Positions 43,532 through 53,096 are shown, counted from the first letter of the stretch. The stretch: 64,000 bases of DNA from Alteromonadaceae bacterium XY-R5 (GCA_001660395.1 LXWE01000008.1:1-64000), one strand, 5' to 3'. Numbers and translations are program-made. Notes: a model not told the origin generated them from the letters alone.

Positions 43532-43876
43532 TTAATTGGTTTTGATAAAGTTCAGGGTCATCATGCCCATATTCACTTTTAGGGTGTGGTCGTCAATGAT
43601 TTCCCAGGCTTCTTCGCTGTCTTTATCTTTAAACACCAGGTACGAGTGGGAGCCTGATTTGCGCACGAAAATTTCGTCGAATTCGGTACGCTCGCCATTG
43701 GTATCGATGTAGTCATCACCGATCACCAGTGTTTGCTTACCCGCCATTTTCATCAGGGCGCCCATAAACTCATTTTTGTTACCCGCACTGGCTTCATAGG
43801 TACCTTCATAGCCATGGCCACAGGCGGTAAGCATAAATGCGAGGATGGTGGTTGTGAGGAAATTTACCAGTTTCAT
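43532..43876 (-). CDS. small lipoprotein of unknown function
   Basis: 114 aa. Signal with lipobox LTAC at about residue 18, then a domain that starts GYEGTYEAS and alternates short strands, ending NMGMMTLNFIK. The start is ATG 43876 behind a strong AAGGAG. No family recognised; it resembles small stress or envelope lipoproteins in layout only. Confidence 0.78.
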   Translation of the reverse strand: MKLVNFLTTTILAFMLTACGHGYEGTYEASAGNKNEFMGALMKMAGKQTLVIGDDYIDTNGERTEFDEIFVRKSGSHSYLVFKDKDSEEAWEIIDDHTLKVNMGMMTLNFIKTN

Positions 43877-43981
43877 ACTTCTCCTTGGTAGTTCACACGC
43901 TGAGATTGCCACCTTGGCAACTCCGCTGAAATGCAGGGAACACATACTATCAGCAAGACTGGAGATAATGAGAGATTTAAT

Positions 43982-43998
43982 GTTCAAAAAATTTGAAC
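43982..43998. promoter_or_regulatory. LysR-type palindrome upstream of doxX (site 1)
   Basis: GTTCAAA-AAA-TTTGAAC, perfect 7-bp arms with T-N11-A core. A second palindrome of the same geometry lies nearer the doxX start. A LysR-family regulator is encoded two genes downstream. Confidence 0.4.
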
Positions 43999-44104
43999 TT
44001 ACTCTTCAGAATGTTCCGCTATTCTTTTCTCTGTTGGCCCACTAAAGTTTATCTCAATCGCTGCACAGTATGTCTCTGAGTGCTGGTCGATACTAAGTTG
44101 CAGT

Positions 44105-44119
44105 TTTAAAAAATTTAAA
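44105..44119. promoter_or_regulatory. LysR-type palindrome upstream of doxX (site 2)
   Basis: TTTAAA-AAA-TTTAAA, same arm length and spacer as site 1, 123 bp away and ending 17 bp before the doxX start codon. Being pure A/T it could be chance. Confidence 0.3.
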
Positions 44120-44136
44120 TGTTGAGGATAAGCATC

Positions 44137-44580
44137 ATGCAAACATTCATTAGTTCTATCACTAAAAGTCAGGCAAGTTTTGCTCCACTGGCACTACGCA
44201 TTCCTGTGGGGATTACCTTTATGGCCCATGGCGCGCAAAAACTATTCGGTTGGTTTGGTGGCTACGGCTTGGAAGGTACCGGGCAGTGGATGGCGTCTAT
44301 CGGCTTAGAACCAGGATATTTGATGGCGTTGGGCGCGGGCAGTGCGGAGTTTTTTGGCGGGCTGTTTATCCTTCTTGGTCTGTTAACACGTCCGGCGGCG
44401 CTGGTATTGGCTGCGACCATGGTTGTGGCAATTTTGAGTGTGCACATAGGTAACGGGTTGTTTATGGCCAATAACGGTTATGAATTCGGCCTGGCGTTGC
44501 TGGCAGTGTCAGTCAGCCTGGTCATTTCTGGTGGCGGTAAATTGTCTGTTGATAACCTGATTGCGAAAAAAGGAGCCTGA
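44137..44580 (+). CDS. DoxX-family membrane protein
   Basis: 147 aa with four helices; ALRIPVGITFMAHGAQKLFGWFGGYG and AEFFGGLFILLGLLTRPAAL are DoxX signatures. Members take part in quinone or thiol redox reactions in the inner membrane. The start is ATG 44137 after GAGGA; an ATG six codons upstream lacks a ribosome-binding site. It is 3 bp from pirin, an arrangement common in Proteobacteria, so the two work together or are controlled together. Confidence 0.9.
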   Translation: MQTFISSITKSQASFAPLALRIPVGITFMAHGAQKLFGWFGGYGLEGTGQWMASIGLEPGYLMALGAGSAEFFGGLFILLGLLTRPAALVLAATMVVAILSVHIGNGLFMANNGYEFGLALLAVSVSLVISGGGKLSVDNLIAKKGA

Positions 44581-44583
44581 ATC

Positions 44584-45279
44584 ATGATTACTGTACGTAA
44601 ATCTCATCAGCGTGGCCGGGCAAGTTTCGGCTGGTTAAACAGTCAGCATACTTTCTCATTTGGTCACTACTATGACCCGCAGCAAATGTGCCATTCGGTA
44701 CTCAGAGTGATCAACGATGACCATGTGGTTCCGGGGGCAGGGTTTGATACCCACGGCCACAGAGATATGGAAATTATCTCATTGGTACTGCAAGGCACCA
44801 TTGCTCATAAAGACAGTGAAGGTAATGTGAAGGAGCTGCCTGCGGGTGAATTTCAGTTGATGTCGGCAGGCTCGGGCATCACCCATAGTGAGTTCAATGC
44901 CTCAAAAACCGAAGATCTGAAATTCCTGCAAATCTGGATTGTCCCGGACGAAAAAGGCGGTCAACCTGGGTATCAACAAAAGCCGTTTAAGGCCGAGCAG
45001 GGGCTGACGCAAGTGATTACGCCAGATGGTCGCAACGGTACTCTGAAGATTAAACAACAGGCGGCGGTAAGCCAGTTGATTCTGGCACCGGGTAGCGAGG
45101 TGGTATTTACCCCTGAATTTGGTCAGCGTCAGTACATTCATCAGATAGAGGGTAAATTGAGTGTGGCTGACCAAACCCTGACACCGGGAGACGGAGCACG
45201 GTTGGAAGGCAATGAGGCCATCACCCTAGCGAACTATCGTGAAGAGCCAGTGAGAGCCCTGGTCTTTGATATGCCCTAA
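44584..45279 (+). CDS. pirin-family protein, YhhW-like
   Basis: 231 aa bicupin. The metal site His/Glu set is visible in the N-terminal cupin: FDTHGHRDMEIISLVLQG and the later ITHSEFN. Homologs such as E. coli YhhW act as quercetin 2,3-dioxygenases in vitro; the physiological role is not settled. The second half carries the degenerate cupin. Co-transcribed with doxX and closed by a terminator. Confidence 0.9.
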   Translation: MITVRKSHQRGRASFGWLNSQHTFSFGHYYDPQQMCHSVLRVINDDHVVPGAGFDTHGHRDMEIISLVLQGTIAHKDSEGNVKELPAGEFQLMSAGSGITHSEFNASKTEDLKFLQIWIVPDEKGGQPGYQQKPFKAEQGLTQVITPDGRNGTLKIKQQAAVSQLILAPGSEVVFTPEFGQRQYIHQIEGKLSVADQTLTPGDGARLEGNEAITLANYREEPVRALVFDMP

Positions 45280-45303
45280 GGCTGTTGTATGTTAGTCAGA
45301 AGC

Positions 45304-45335
45304 GCGCTCAATCTTGCGATTGGGCGCATTTTTTT
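45304..45335 (+). terminator. terminator after the pirin gene
   Basis: 10-bp stem GCGCTCAATC/GATTGGGCGC (one T-G) with TTGC loop and a run of seven T. Confidence 0.88.
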
Positions 45336-45380
45336 GGCGCGCGAAGCGCCTGATGTTTTTAGTCGGTGTAAGGAAACGCA

Positions 45381-46286
45381 ATGTCACAGGCCATCTCGTT
45401 AGATGCATTACGGGTACTGGATGCCATCGAGCGTAAAGGAAGCTTCGCTGCTGCGGCTGAGGCCTTGTTCAAAGTGCCTTCCGCACTTACCTATACCATG
45501 CAAAAGCTTGAGACCGATCTTGATGTAAAGTTGTTTGATCGCAAGGGCCAGCGCGCGGTGCTGACAGAAGCCGGTAAACTGGTACTGGAAGAAGGTCGGG
45601 AAATTCTTAACGCCGCTGAGCGCCTCGAAGGCCGGGTTAAACAACTGGAAAGTGGCTGGGAGCCGCGGCTGACTATCGCCATAGATACCATTATGCCATA
45701 TAGCCCGCTGTTTAATGTGGTGCGGGAATTTCGTGAGCTGGATCGTCAGGTGGATATTCATATTAGTGAAGAAGCCGTGGGCGGTGGCTGGGATGCTTTA
45801 TATACCCAGCGTGCCGATTTAGCTATTGGCGTAACAGGTGAACAGCCCAGAGGGCTATATCAGCAGCAACAAATTGGCGAGTTGGAGTTTGAATTTGCGG
45901 TGGCTGCGAATCATCCATTGGCCAGTCATGTCGGCCCGTTGAAAGAAGAAGACTTACGACCCTATGCGGCGGTTGTGGTAGGTGACAGCTCTCGTCAACT
46001 GCCAGGGCGGGATTCTGGCTTACTGGCTAATCGACGCATGATTAGGGTTGAAAGCATGCAGGCAAAGATTGCCGCTCAACAGGCGGGCGCGGGAGTGGGC
46101 TTTATTCCCCGGCATTTGCTGGTACCTTATCAGGACAACGGGGCGTTAGTCGTAAAGGAATGTGAGTTTGCACGTCCAACACAGCCCGTATATCTAGCCT
46201 GGCCAAGAAATCGTCATGGTAAAGCATTAATCTGGTTTGCTGCCGCGCTGAGTCAGCAGCGTTGGTTTGGCGAGTTGGCGATATAG
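45381..46286 (+). CDS. LysR-family transcriptional regulator
   Basis: 301 aa. N-terminal helix-turn-helix with GSFAAAAEALFKVPSALTYTMQKLE, then a substrate-binding domain with the typical AAQQAGAGVGFIPRHLL. It follows the doxX-pirin unit on the same strand; LysR genes next to pirin are common, and T-N11-A palindromes lie upstream of doxX, so doxX-pirin is its likely target. The inducer is unknown. GGAA precedes ATG 45381. Confidence 0.9.
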   Translation: MSQAISLDALRVLDAIERKGSFAAAAEALFKVPSALTYTMQKLETDLDVKLFDRKGQRAVLTEAGKLVLEEGREILNAAERLEGRVKQLESGWEPRLTIAIDTIMPYSPLFNVVREFRELDRQVDIHISEEAVGGGWDALYTQRADLAIGVTGEQPRGLYQQQQIGELEFEFAVAANHPLASHVGPLKEEDLRPYAAVVVGDSSRQLPGRDSGLLANRRMIRVESMQAKIAAQQAGAGVGFIPRHLLVPYQDNGALVVKECEFARPTQPVYLAWPRNRHGKALIWFAAALSQQRWFGELAI

Positions 46287-46363
46287 GCCGCCTTTCGGCG
46301 CGATTTAGGTTACTTTTCTCGACCGTTAGGGTATAAAAGGATGCATATAAAAGGGAGAGTTGT

Positions 46364-46984
46364 ATGCTGTCGTTTCTATTGGCACACGGGAATGTGTGGT
46401 TTTCTGCAGGTTTAGCATTGTTGCTACTGCTGGCTTTGCTTGAAATGCTGTGTCTGATATTTGGCCTTAACTTACTCGCCTTGTTTGGTGACGTCGATGG
46501 GCCTGAAATAGCCGGTGCAGGCCCGTCTGGGCTTCTCGGCTTTACTGGCCTTAAATCCCTCCCTTTTGCTATCTGGCTGGTATTTTTTCTCGGTACTTTT
46601 GGTTTGAGCGGACTGATCCTCAATACCCTGTCCAGTACCGTAGTGAACGGATTACTTCCCCTTGTGATTAGCGTGCCTGTTGCCATTGCTGGAGGCCTGG
46701 TGATCACCGGCCGCATTGGCAGGCTATGGCACAAATGGCTGCCGCAAATTCAAACCAGCGCATTAGGTGCAGAAAGCTTTGCCGGTCAGGTTGCGCGTAT
46801 CACCGTCGGTACCGCAAGCAAAGGTAGCCCGGCGGAAGCCACGTTTTCTGATGAGTTCGGCCAGAAGCATTTTGTCATGGTTGAGCCCGCCGACGAGCAT
46901 CTTAGTTTTAGTCAACACAGCCAGGTTATTTTGGTCGATAAGCATCAAAGTATTTGGATGGTCATCCCGTATTCTGAACACTGA
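46364..46984 (+). CDS. yqiJ: YqiJ-like membrane protein with OB-fold
   Basis: 206 aa. Three membrane helices (about 10-45, 65-90, 95-115) followed by a C-terminal OB-like domain (AGQVARITVG...HFVMVEPADE). This is the NfeD-related partner of flotillins. A strong GGGAGAG precedes ATG 46364. It sits 33 bp upstream of yqiK, as in E. coli, and probably joins it in a membrane microdomain complex. Confidence 0.87.
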   Translation: MLSFLLAHGNVWFSAGLALLLLLALLEMLCLIFGLNLLALFGDVDGPEIAGAGPSGLLGFTGLKSLPFAIWLVFFLGTFGLSGLILNTLSSTVVNGLLPLVISVPVAIAGGLVITGRIGRLWHKWLPQIQTSALGAESFAGQVARITVGTASKGSPAEATFSDEFGQKHFVMVEPADEHLSFSQHSQVILVDKHQSIWMVIPYSEH

Positions 46985-47017
46985 TTTTGTAATCTAGGGC
47001 ATTAACCAAGGAGATTT

Positions 47018-48775
47018 ATGATGGAAACAGGATTTGCCCCTGAAAGTTTGGTGTCGATTTTTCTAATCGCCATCGTCGCGTTAATTATTTTGATCGTTGC
47101 CGGTTTTACTCTGGCGCGCTTATATGTGCGTGCCACCAAAGAAACGGCCTTTGTACGCACCGGATTAGGTGGTGAAAAGGTAGTAAAAGATGGCGGTGCC
47201 ATTGTTCTGCCCGTGTTGCATGAAACTATTCCGGTCAATATGAACACCTTGCGTATCGAAGTAGAAAAAATGCAGAAAGATGCATTGATCACCAAAGATC
47301 GCATGCGTGTGGATGTTAAAGCGGATTTTTACTTACGCGTTGCACCAAGTCGCGAAGGTATTTCCATGGCGGCCCAGACACTGGGTACGCGTACGACCCG
47401 CGCCGAGGAAGTGAAAAAGCTGATGGAATCCAAATTTGTCGACGTGCTGCGCTCAGTGGCGGCGGAAATGACAATGACGGAAATGCATGAGCAACGCTCT
47501 GAGTTTGTGCAGAAAGTGCAGCAAAGTGTGGCGAACGATCTGGAAAAGAACGGGTTAGAGCTGGAATCTGTGTCACTGACAGGCTTCGACCAGACGGATT
47601 TAGACTTCTTTAACGAAAACAACGCGTTCGATGCCGAAGGCCGTGCAAGACTGGCTAAAATCATTGAAGAAAAACGCAAAGAAACCAACGATATTCAGCA
47701 GGAAAACCGGATCCTGATTGAAAAGCGTAATCTGGAAGCAGAAAAGCAATCCCTGGAAGTAATGAAAGAACAGGAAGAAGCTCGTCTGTTACAGGAGCAG
47801 GTGCTGGCGTTTAAACGTTCTCAGCAGAAAGCGGAAATTGTGAAGCAACAGCAACGCAATGAGCAGGAAGAACGCGAAGCGGCTATCACCAAAGAACGTG
47901 CGATTGAAGCCGCTGAGATCGAGAAAGCCAAAGAAATCCAGATCCGTGAAATCGCCAAACGTAAAGCCCTGGAAGAGGCCAGCATTCAGCAGCAGCGGGA
48001 TCTGGAAGTTGCCCAGCAGGATAAGCAAATTGCGGTTGCGCAAAAATCTGAGGAAGAATCCGCTGCCCGTGCTCGTGCGGCAGAAGCTGAAAAGCAAAAG
48101 GTTGAAAAAGAAGAAGCGGTTATCACTGCCCGTCAGGTGGCAGAAGCTGAACGTCGTAAACAAATTGAAGTGATTGATGCTACCAAAGAAGCCGAGCGTG
48201 ATGCAGTAAGTATCACAGTACAGGCGCAGGCAGAAAAACTGGCGGCCGAAGATAAAGCCAACGCTATTTTGACGGAAGCCAAAGCCGAAGCGGAAGCCAA
48301 GAAACTCAATGCAGAAGCCGATCAGAAAGTGATGGCGGTGGAAGCAGAAGGTAAACGCGCCTTGTATGAAGCTGAGAATAGCCTGCGAGATGAGCAAATT
48401 GCATTGCAGAAGTCTCTGGCGATCCTGAAAGTGTTGCCTGAAATTGTGGCTAACGCTGTCAAACCTTTGGAAAATATCGAAGGGATTAAAATCCTGCAGG
48501 GCTTTGGTGGTGGCGTTAGCGGAGATGGGCGCGGAGCCCAGAATGCCCAAGGACTGGCGGAGCAAGTCACTCAAGCTGCATTGGGGTATCGTGCCCAGGC
48601 TCCTTTAGTGGACGCTATGCTGCGTGAAGTGGGGCTGGTGGATAAAGACAAAGGCACGTTAAATGATTTGCTGACAGATGCCAGTCCTTTACAGGCTGAA
48701 GCTGCCGAGACTTTGACAACTGAACCACCGATGCCTTCAACGAAACAAAATGGTGAGATCCATCCAGAAGCGTAA
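47018..48775 (+). CDS. yqiK: flotillin-family protein
   Basis: 585 aa. One N-terminal membrane helix (about 13-33), an SPFH/Band 7 domain (about 35-210) and a very long Glu/Lys/Ala-rich coiled coil (about 210-470), then a Gly-rich hinge and a flexible C-terminus. Flotillins form oligomeric rings that organise membrane domains and turnover. Two ATG codons stand in tandem; the second (47021) has slightly better spacing to AAGGAG. A strong terminator follows. Coding on the opposite strand of the coiled coil is an artefact of its biased composition. Confidence 0.93.
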   Translation: MMETGFAPESLVSIFLIAIVALIILIVAGFTLARLYVRATKETAFVRTGLGGEKVVKDGGAIVLPVLHETIPVNMNTLRIEVEKMQKDALITKDRMRVDVKADFYLRVAPSREGISMAAQTLGTRTTRAEEVKKLMESKFVDVLRSVAAEMTMTEMHEQRSEFVQKVQQSVANDLEKNGLELESVSLTGFDQTDLDFFNENNAFDAEGRARLAKIIEEKRKETNDIQQENRILIEKRNLEAEKQSLEVMKEQEEARLLQEQVLAFKRSQQKAEIVKQQQRNEQEEREAAITKERAIEAAEIEKAKEIQIREIAKRKALEEASIQQQRDLEVAQQDKQIAVAQKSEEESAARARAAEAEKQKVEKEEAVITARQVAEAERRKQIEVIDATKEAERDAVSITVQAQAEKLAAEDKANAILTEAKAEAEAKKLNAEADQKVMAVEAEGKRALYEAENSLRDEQIALQKSLAILKVLPEIVANAVKPLENIEGIKILQGFGGGVSGDGRGAQNAQGLAEQVTQAALGYRAQAPLVDAMLREVGLVDKDKGTLNDLLTDASPLQAEAAETLTTEPPMPSTKQNGEIHPEA

Positions 48776-48823
48776 TAACGCAACGAGTGGCAAGCCGTTA
48801 ATGTTGCCTAATGGATCGATGAG

Positions 48824-48847
48824 AAGCCCGCAATTGCGGGCTTTTTT
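48824..48847 (+). terminator. terminator after yqiK
   Basis: AGCCCGC-AATT-GCGGGCT with six T (48842-48847). Confidence 0.9.
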
Positions 48848-48905
48848 CCTGTAGCTGCGTATAGACACTACAATGTAGCCATGTGTGAGAAGACAGGAGA
48901 ATAGT

Positions 48906-49916
48906 ATGCGTGCGATGGTGCAAACAGATTCATCTAAAGGGTTTGGTGGTATCGAGCTAACCGAAATCGAAGATGCCGCTGCGCCCAAAGCGGGGGAGAT
49001 TCGGGTTCAACTCAAAGCCAGCTCCCTTAATTTTCATGACTTGAGTGTGGCGAATGGACGCATCCCTACCGAGTCAGGCCGCATTGTTATGTCTGATGGT
49101 GCGGGCGTTGTTGATGCCGTGGGTGAGGGCGTGAGCGAGTTTGTGGTGGGCGATCATGTTGTTTCTGGTTTCTTTCCTTACTGGCAGGCCGGTGGGCCAA
49201 ACATTGGCGATTTTAGTCAGACGCCAGGCGATGGTATGGATGGTTATGCCAGGGATAGCGTTACCGTGCCTGCAAGCTGGTTTACGACGGCACCGCGTGG
49301 TTGGTCACATACCGAAGCTGCGACCATTACTACTGCGGGATTGACGGCGTGGCGGGCATTAGTGGTGGAAGGACAGCTCAAGGCAGGCGACAGCGTATTG
49401 CTGCTTGGCACCGGTGGGGTGTCGATTTATGCCCTACAGATTGCTAAAGCCATGGGCGCGAAAGTGGCGATTACTTCGTCCAGCGATGAGAAGCTGCAGA
49501 AAGCGAAAGCGCTTGGGGCAGATTTCACTGTGAACTACCGCACCCAGCCTGAATGGGGCAAAGCTGTGGCTCAGTGGACGCAGGGTAAAGGTGTCGACCA
49601 TGTTGTTGAAGTGGGAGGCCCAGGCACCCTGGCTCAGTCTATTCGCGCTTGTCGGGTAGGTGGAAGCATAGTACTGATAGGTGTTCTCACTGGCATTGGC
49701 GGTGATGTGCCAACCGCCACCTTAATGCGTAAACAGATCACATTAACCGGGGTGATAGTTGGTAGTCGTCAGGAACAAATGGATTTTGTGAGTGGCCTGG
49801 AAGTTATGGCATTCAAGCCCGTGATCGATAAGTGTTTTGGATTGGAACAGCTTGTGACTGCATTCGAGTATGAAACCGCAGCTCAGCATTTCGGTAAAAT
49901 TGTGGTTGAATATTGA
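48906..49916 (+). CDS. zinc-independent MDR-type NAD(P)-dependent oxidoreductase
   Basis: 336 aa medium-chain reductase. N-terminal GroES-like part with LNFHDLSVANG, then a Rossmann fold with LLLGTGGVSIYALQIAKAMGAKV. The catalytic zinc ligands of alcohol dehydrogenases are missing, so a quinone oxidoreductase or enoyl/alkenal reductase role is more likely. The start is ATG 48906 after AGGAG. Single gene, convergent with the response regulator. Confidence 0.87.
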   Translation: MRAMVQTDSSKGFGGIELTEIEDAAAPKAGEIRVQLKASSLNFHDLSVANGRIPTESGRIVMSDGAGVVDAVGEGVSEFVVGDHVVSGFFPYWQAGGPNIGDFSQTPGDGMDGYARDSVTVPASWFTTAPRGWSHTEAATITTAGLTAWRALVVEGQLKAGDSVLLLGTGGVSIYALQIAKAMGAKVAITSSSDEKLQKAKALGADFTVNYRTQPEWGKAVAQWTQGKGVDHVVEVGGPGTLAQSIRACRVGGSIVLIGVLTGIGGDVPTATLMRKQITLTGVIVGSRQEQMDFVSGLEVMAFKPVIDKCFGLEQLVTAFEYETAAQHFGKIVVEY

Positions 49917-49932
49917 TGGTTCAGGCCGAGTG

Positions 49933-49967
49933 TTGGGCGATTTAGTCAATGCGCTGAAATCGCCCAA
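49933..49967. terminator. T-less hairpin between convergent genes
   Basis: Perfect 11-bp stem TTGGGCGATTT/AAATCGCCCAA with a 13-nt loop between the oxidoreductase and response-regulator stop codons; no T run on either side. Confidence 0.5.
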
Positions 49968-49973
49968 ACGAGA

Positions 49974-50675
49974 TTAAAGTGAGTCAGCCAGCAAAAATCC
50001 GCTGCCGCGCTTGGTAATGAGTATTCTCGGAGGTTGTGAATCTCCCAGCTTTCTACGCAGACGACTGACCAGCATATCGAGTGCACGGCCTTGTGAATAC
50101 TCGTTCCCCAGAGTACGCACAAGGTGCGTTCGGGTGACGTGTTTACCGCGCTGGCCAATGAGCGCAAGCAGCAATTCTAGTTCCGCTTCTCCCAACATGG
50201 TGGTGCCAAATGGACCGCTAAGTTCATTGGTTTCGGCGTGTAAGCCATAATGTAAAAACCTGATGATGCCATCAGAATCGTCGCTGAAAGCCAGTCTTTT
50301 TATTAACCCTCGTAAGCGCAGAATCAATTCGTCTGGATTGACGGGCTTGGCGACGTAATCGTCTGCACCTGCCAATAGTCCGGATATTTTATCCTGATCA
50401 TCAGCACGGACCGAAATAAGCACTTTTCCCAAAGGCTCAAGACCCGCGATTTGCTTCATTATTTCAACACCAGAAGTGTCAGGTAGCACTACATCGGAGA
50501 CGACAAGATGCACTCGGCCATATTCACTTTGTTGTTGGTTATGTAAAAAGGTGAGGGCTAATTCACCATCACTGAAAGGTGTAACGTTAAACTCGTGCTG
50601 ACGTAACGCATTGGTGAGCATTTTTTGCAAAATGATATCGTCTTCGATCAGAACAACATGGTATCGACGTGTCAT
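49974..50675 (-). CDS. OmpR-family response regulator
   Basis: 233 aa. Receiver domain (IEDD pocket, phospho-Asp in VVSDVVLP, Lys in DYVAKPV) and a C-terminal winged helix (LVSRLRRKLGDSQPPRILITKRGSGFLL). It lies 3 bp downstream of a hybrid kinase and is its probable partner, taking phosphate from that protein's Hpt domain. Target genes are unknown. Confidence 0.92.
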   Translation of the reverse strand: MTRRYHVVLIEDDIILQKMLTNALRQHEFNVTPFSDGELALTFLHNQQQSEYGRVHLVVSDVVLPDTSGVEIMKQIAGLEPLGKVLISVRADDQDKISGLLAGADDYVAKPVNPDELILRLRGLIKRLAFSDDSDGIIRFLHYGLHAETNELSGPFGTTMLGEAELELLLALIGQRGKHVTRTHLVRTLGNEYSQGRALDMLVSRLRRKLGDSQPPRILITKRGSGFLLADSL

Positions 50676-50678
50676 ATT

Positions 50679-52862
50679 TTATACTTCCATACTCGCAAGA
50701 CTTTGCTGCATCAACGGGGGTATCTCGCCAATAGCGGCAATGATATCAGACAGCGGTTTGTTACTTTCTAAAGAATTGGCAAATTTGGCTAAACGTATAC
50801 AACCGACTTGTGATGCCATACCGGCAAATGCATGCAGTAATCTCTTTCCTTCATCTGCTTGCTGGTGTTGAAACGCTGTTTGGATCTTAAGGTATTTTTG
50901 CTCAAGTAAATTGGGAAAAGCAGTCATATAGTCTGCAAATTCTGCTGGGCCGAGATATGTGCGCATCCAGCTGAGAGGGGCTGGGTCAAAGAGTGGGAAT
51001 GGGTGTTCGTTATGATCAAGGACGTCTTGTTTGTGCGTCAGTCGAGTACACGCCCGGCTTATAACTTGTCGAATCTCAGCATGGGCAACTGGCTTACTGA
51101 CTAAATGATGAATGCCCAGTCGCTGATATTTCGCCAATGCATCTGCGGTTAGGCTGGAAGTGACCGCTATGACCGGAATCGTTTGATTCGGCCCAGATTG
51201 CAGACGAAGATGAGTGTATATGTCGGTACCGAACATATCCGGTAGTTGCATGTCGAGCAGGACGACATCAAATGTTTGCTGAGCAAGATACGTTAATGCC
51301 TGTTTGCCGGTGGTGGCCAGGGTGATTTGATGTTGGTCCTGTTCGAGCATCGCCATCAATACCCTGGAATTAATCTCTATGTCTTCTATCAGTAAGATGC
51401 GTAGCGCTTGCACAACTTCGCCAGATAGGACGATAGGGGCCTGGATGTCACAGGATTTGGCGGTCAGGCTAAAGCCAAAACGGCTACCTGTGCCCAAAGT
51501 GGATTCAATGCATAGCTCACTGTGCATGGCTTCGAGTAGCTTACTGACAATTGTTAAGCCCAGACCCGCTCCCGAAATGTTTTGATCGGTATGAGCACCC
51601 CGGTGAAACGCTTTTGTTAGCAATGGAATTTCTTGTTGGGGAATCCCTGGCCCCTGATCTTCTACCCAAATAGACAGGCCATGACTATTCGCACTTATAT
51701 CGATAATTATGCTTCCCTGATGGGTAAATTTGATTGCGTTAGCAATCAGGTTGGTCATGACCTGTTCAAGTTTAACCTGATCAAGGAGATATCCATCGGA
51801 TACTGAATTATCGATAGTTAGCTTGAGGTTAAGTTGTTTAGCCGTTGCGGTCGGAACGAGGCGCTCGAATAAACTTGTTAACCATGGACGAATCGCAACC
51901 GGTATTGGGAAATGCTGAACTTCGCTGGCTTCCAGGCGGGAAAAACTCAAAAACTCATTCGCCATATCAGATAGGGACATGGCTGCATCAATCATGGTTT
52001 GGCAGTCAGCCTTATCCATATTATTTTGACTGCGTTGTTGCATCAATTGCCCTAAGCCTGCAATGGCATTGAGGGGAGTGCGCAGTTCATGGCTTAACAT
52101 AGCCAGTGAGTCTTTTAATTGTCCTGCATGGTACTCTGCCTGTTTACGCAAAGACTGGACCTGAGACTGGCGATATCCGTCAAACAGTAAAGTGAAGCTG
52201 ATCGCTAAACCAGTAGGTAAAATCAAACACACCAACGATAACCAAACGGAGTAAAACGTTTTGGGATACAAGGTGTATAAGACAGGATGAATAATTTCTA
52301 ACGTGCCATATAACACCAGCAGCAATAGCGCCCCTAATACACTGGAAAAAAAGTAAATAGGAAGTTGGGAAAGGCGTCGATACTGGAGCACCAAGGCGAT
52401 ATTCATGATCAAATACGTCGCCCAAATTACCCGAATAATTAAAATTCGGGCAATGATGTCGTTGTCGATAAACAGGTAATAGCTAAAGCTAAGAAAATAA
52501 GCCGCTACTATCGCCATGCTAATGCGCTGCCACTTCCGTGTGTTAAAAAATGCCTGACTGCCAGCGAATAATAACAGCGGAATCAGACAAATTAGGCTGT
52601 TATGCATGAGCAACCACGCATTGGATGGGCTGTCCGGCCGATTGGCTAAATTAACAATGACAATCGGAAATACCAGCTGTATTGCAAGCCAGTGTTTACT
52701 CCCTCGGATGTCGCGATTACTGAAAAAGACAGGTAGACATAACACGCTGGAGATTAAGGCTGAGATGACGCTCGCCATTAAGAGGTGATGGTGATCTAAC
52801 ATGGATTCAATGTTGGGTTGTAGTTCGACTAAACGCTGAAACAGCAATGAATGAAGCCACAT
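50679..52862 (-). CDS. hybrid sensor histidine kinase with receiver and Hpt domains
   Basis: 727 aa. Seven membrane helices in the first 230 residues form an integral membrane sensor of unknown ligand. Then HisKA with MLSHELRTPLNAI (phospho-His near residue 258), HATPase (NLIANAIKF, DQGPGIP, GAGLGLTI), a receiver (VVLLDMQLPDMFG) and a C-terminal Hpt domain with LLHAFAGMASQVG. It is thus a full phosphorelay in one chain, passing phosphate to the adjacent OmpR-type regulator. The start is taken at ATG 52862; GTG at 52886 is the alternative. Confidence 0.9.
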   Translation of the reverse strand: MWLHSLLFQRLVELQPNIESMLDHHHLLMASVISALISSVLCLPVFFSNRDIRGSKHWLAIQLVFPIVIVNLANRPDSPSNAWLLMHNSLICLIPLLLFAGSQAFFNTRKWQRISMAIVAAYFLSFSYYLFIDNDIIARILIIRVIWATYLIMNIALVLQYRRLSQLPIYFFSSVLGALLLLVLYGTLEIIHPVLYTLYPKTFYSVWLSLVCLILPTGLAISFTLLFDGYRQSQVQSLRKQAEYHAGQLKDSLAMLSHELRTPLNAIAGLGQLMQQRSQNNMDKADCQTMIDAAMSLSDMANEFLSFSRLEASEVQHFPIPVAIRPWLTSLFERLVPTATAKQLNLKLTIDNSVSDGYLLDQVKLEQVMTNLIANAIKFTHQGSIIIDISANSHGLSIWVEDQGPGIPQQEIPLLTKAFHRGAHTDQNISGAGLGLTIVSKLLEAMHSELCIESTLGTGSRFGFSLTAKSCDIQAPIVLSGEVVQALRILLIEDIEINSRVLMAMLEQDQHQITLATTGKQALTYLAQQTFDVVLLDMQLPDMFGTDIYTHLRLQSGPNQTIPVIAVTSSLTADALAKYQRLGIHHLVSKPVAHAEIRQVISRACTRLTHKQDVLDHNEHPFPLFDPAPLSWMRTYLGPAEFADYMTAFPNLLEQKYLKIQTAFQHQQADEGKRLLHAFAGMASQVGCIRLAKFANSLESNKPLSDIIAAIGEIPPLMQQSLASMEV

Positions 52863-53096
52863 CACGCCTGAACAGAGTTTCTGCACGTTACTCGAAACAG
52901 GTAGGGCGTTTCAGAGGGCGCGTATAGTACCTGCCAACGCTATTCTAAACCAGTACAAATTTTAAGGTTATTGTCGCGAATGTTGCTGTTTACCGCGGTT
53001 TTTATGTCGCTGGTAGTCAGCTCAGTCACATTATGTAACAATATCGCTAAGCCCGTGAAATTAACGGGAAAATATAACAATAACAGACATGAAGCG

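Noticed and set aside
46102-46734. 210-aa open frame across the LysR/yqiJ junction, minus strand
   Set aside because: It covers two well-supported plus-strand genes and their spacer and looks like low-complexity Ser/Pro/Arg translation.
47789-48574. 261-aa Phe-rich open frame antisense to the flotillin coiled coil
   Set aside because: Glu/Lys/Ala-rich coding DNA gives long Phe/Leu-rich frames on the opposite strand; composition artefact.
52971-53096. N-terminal extension of the glycerophosphotransferase-like gene with a hydrophobic start
   Set aside because: Family similarity begins at ATG 53097, and the upstream codons overlap the expected promoter region of the divergent kinase gene.
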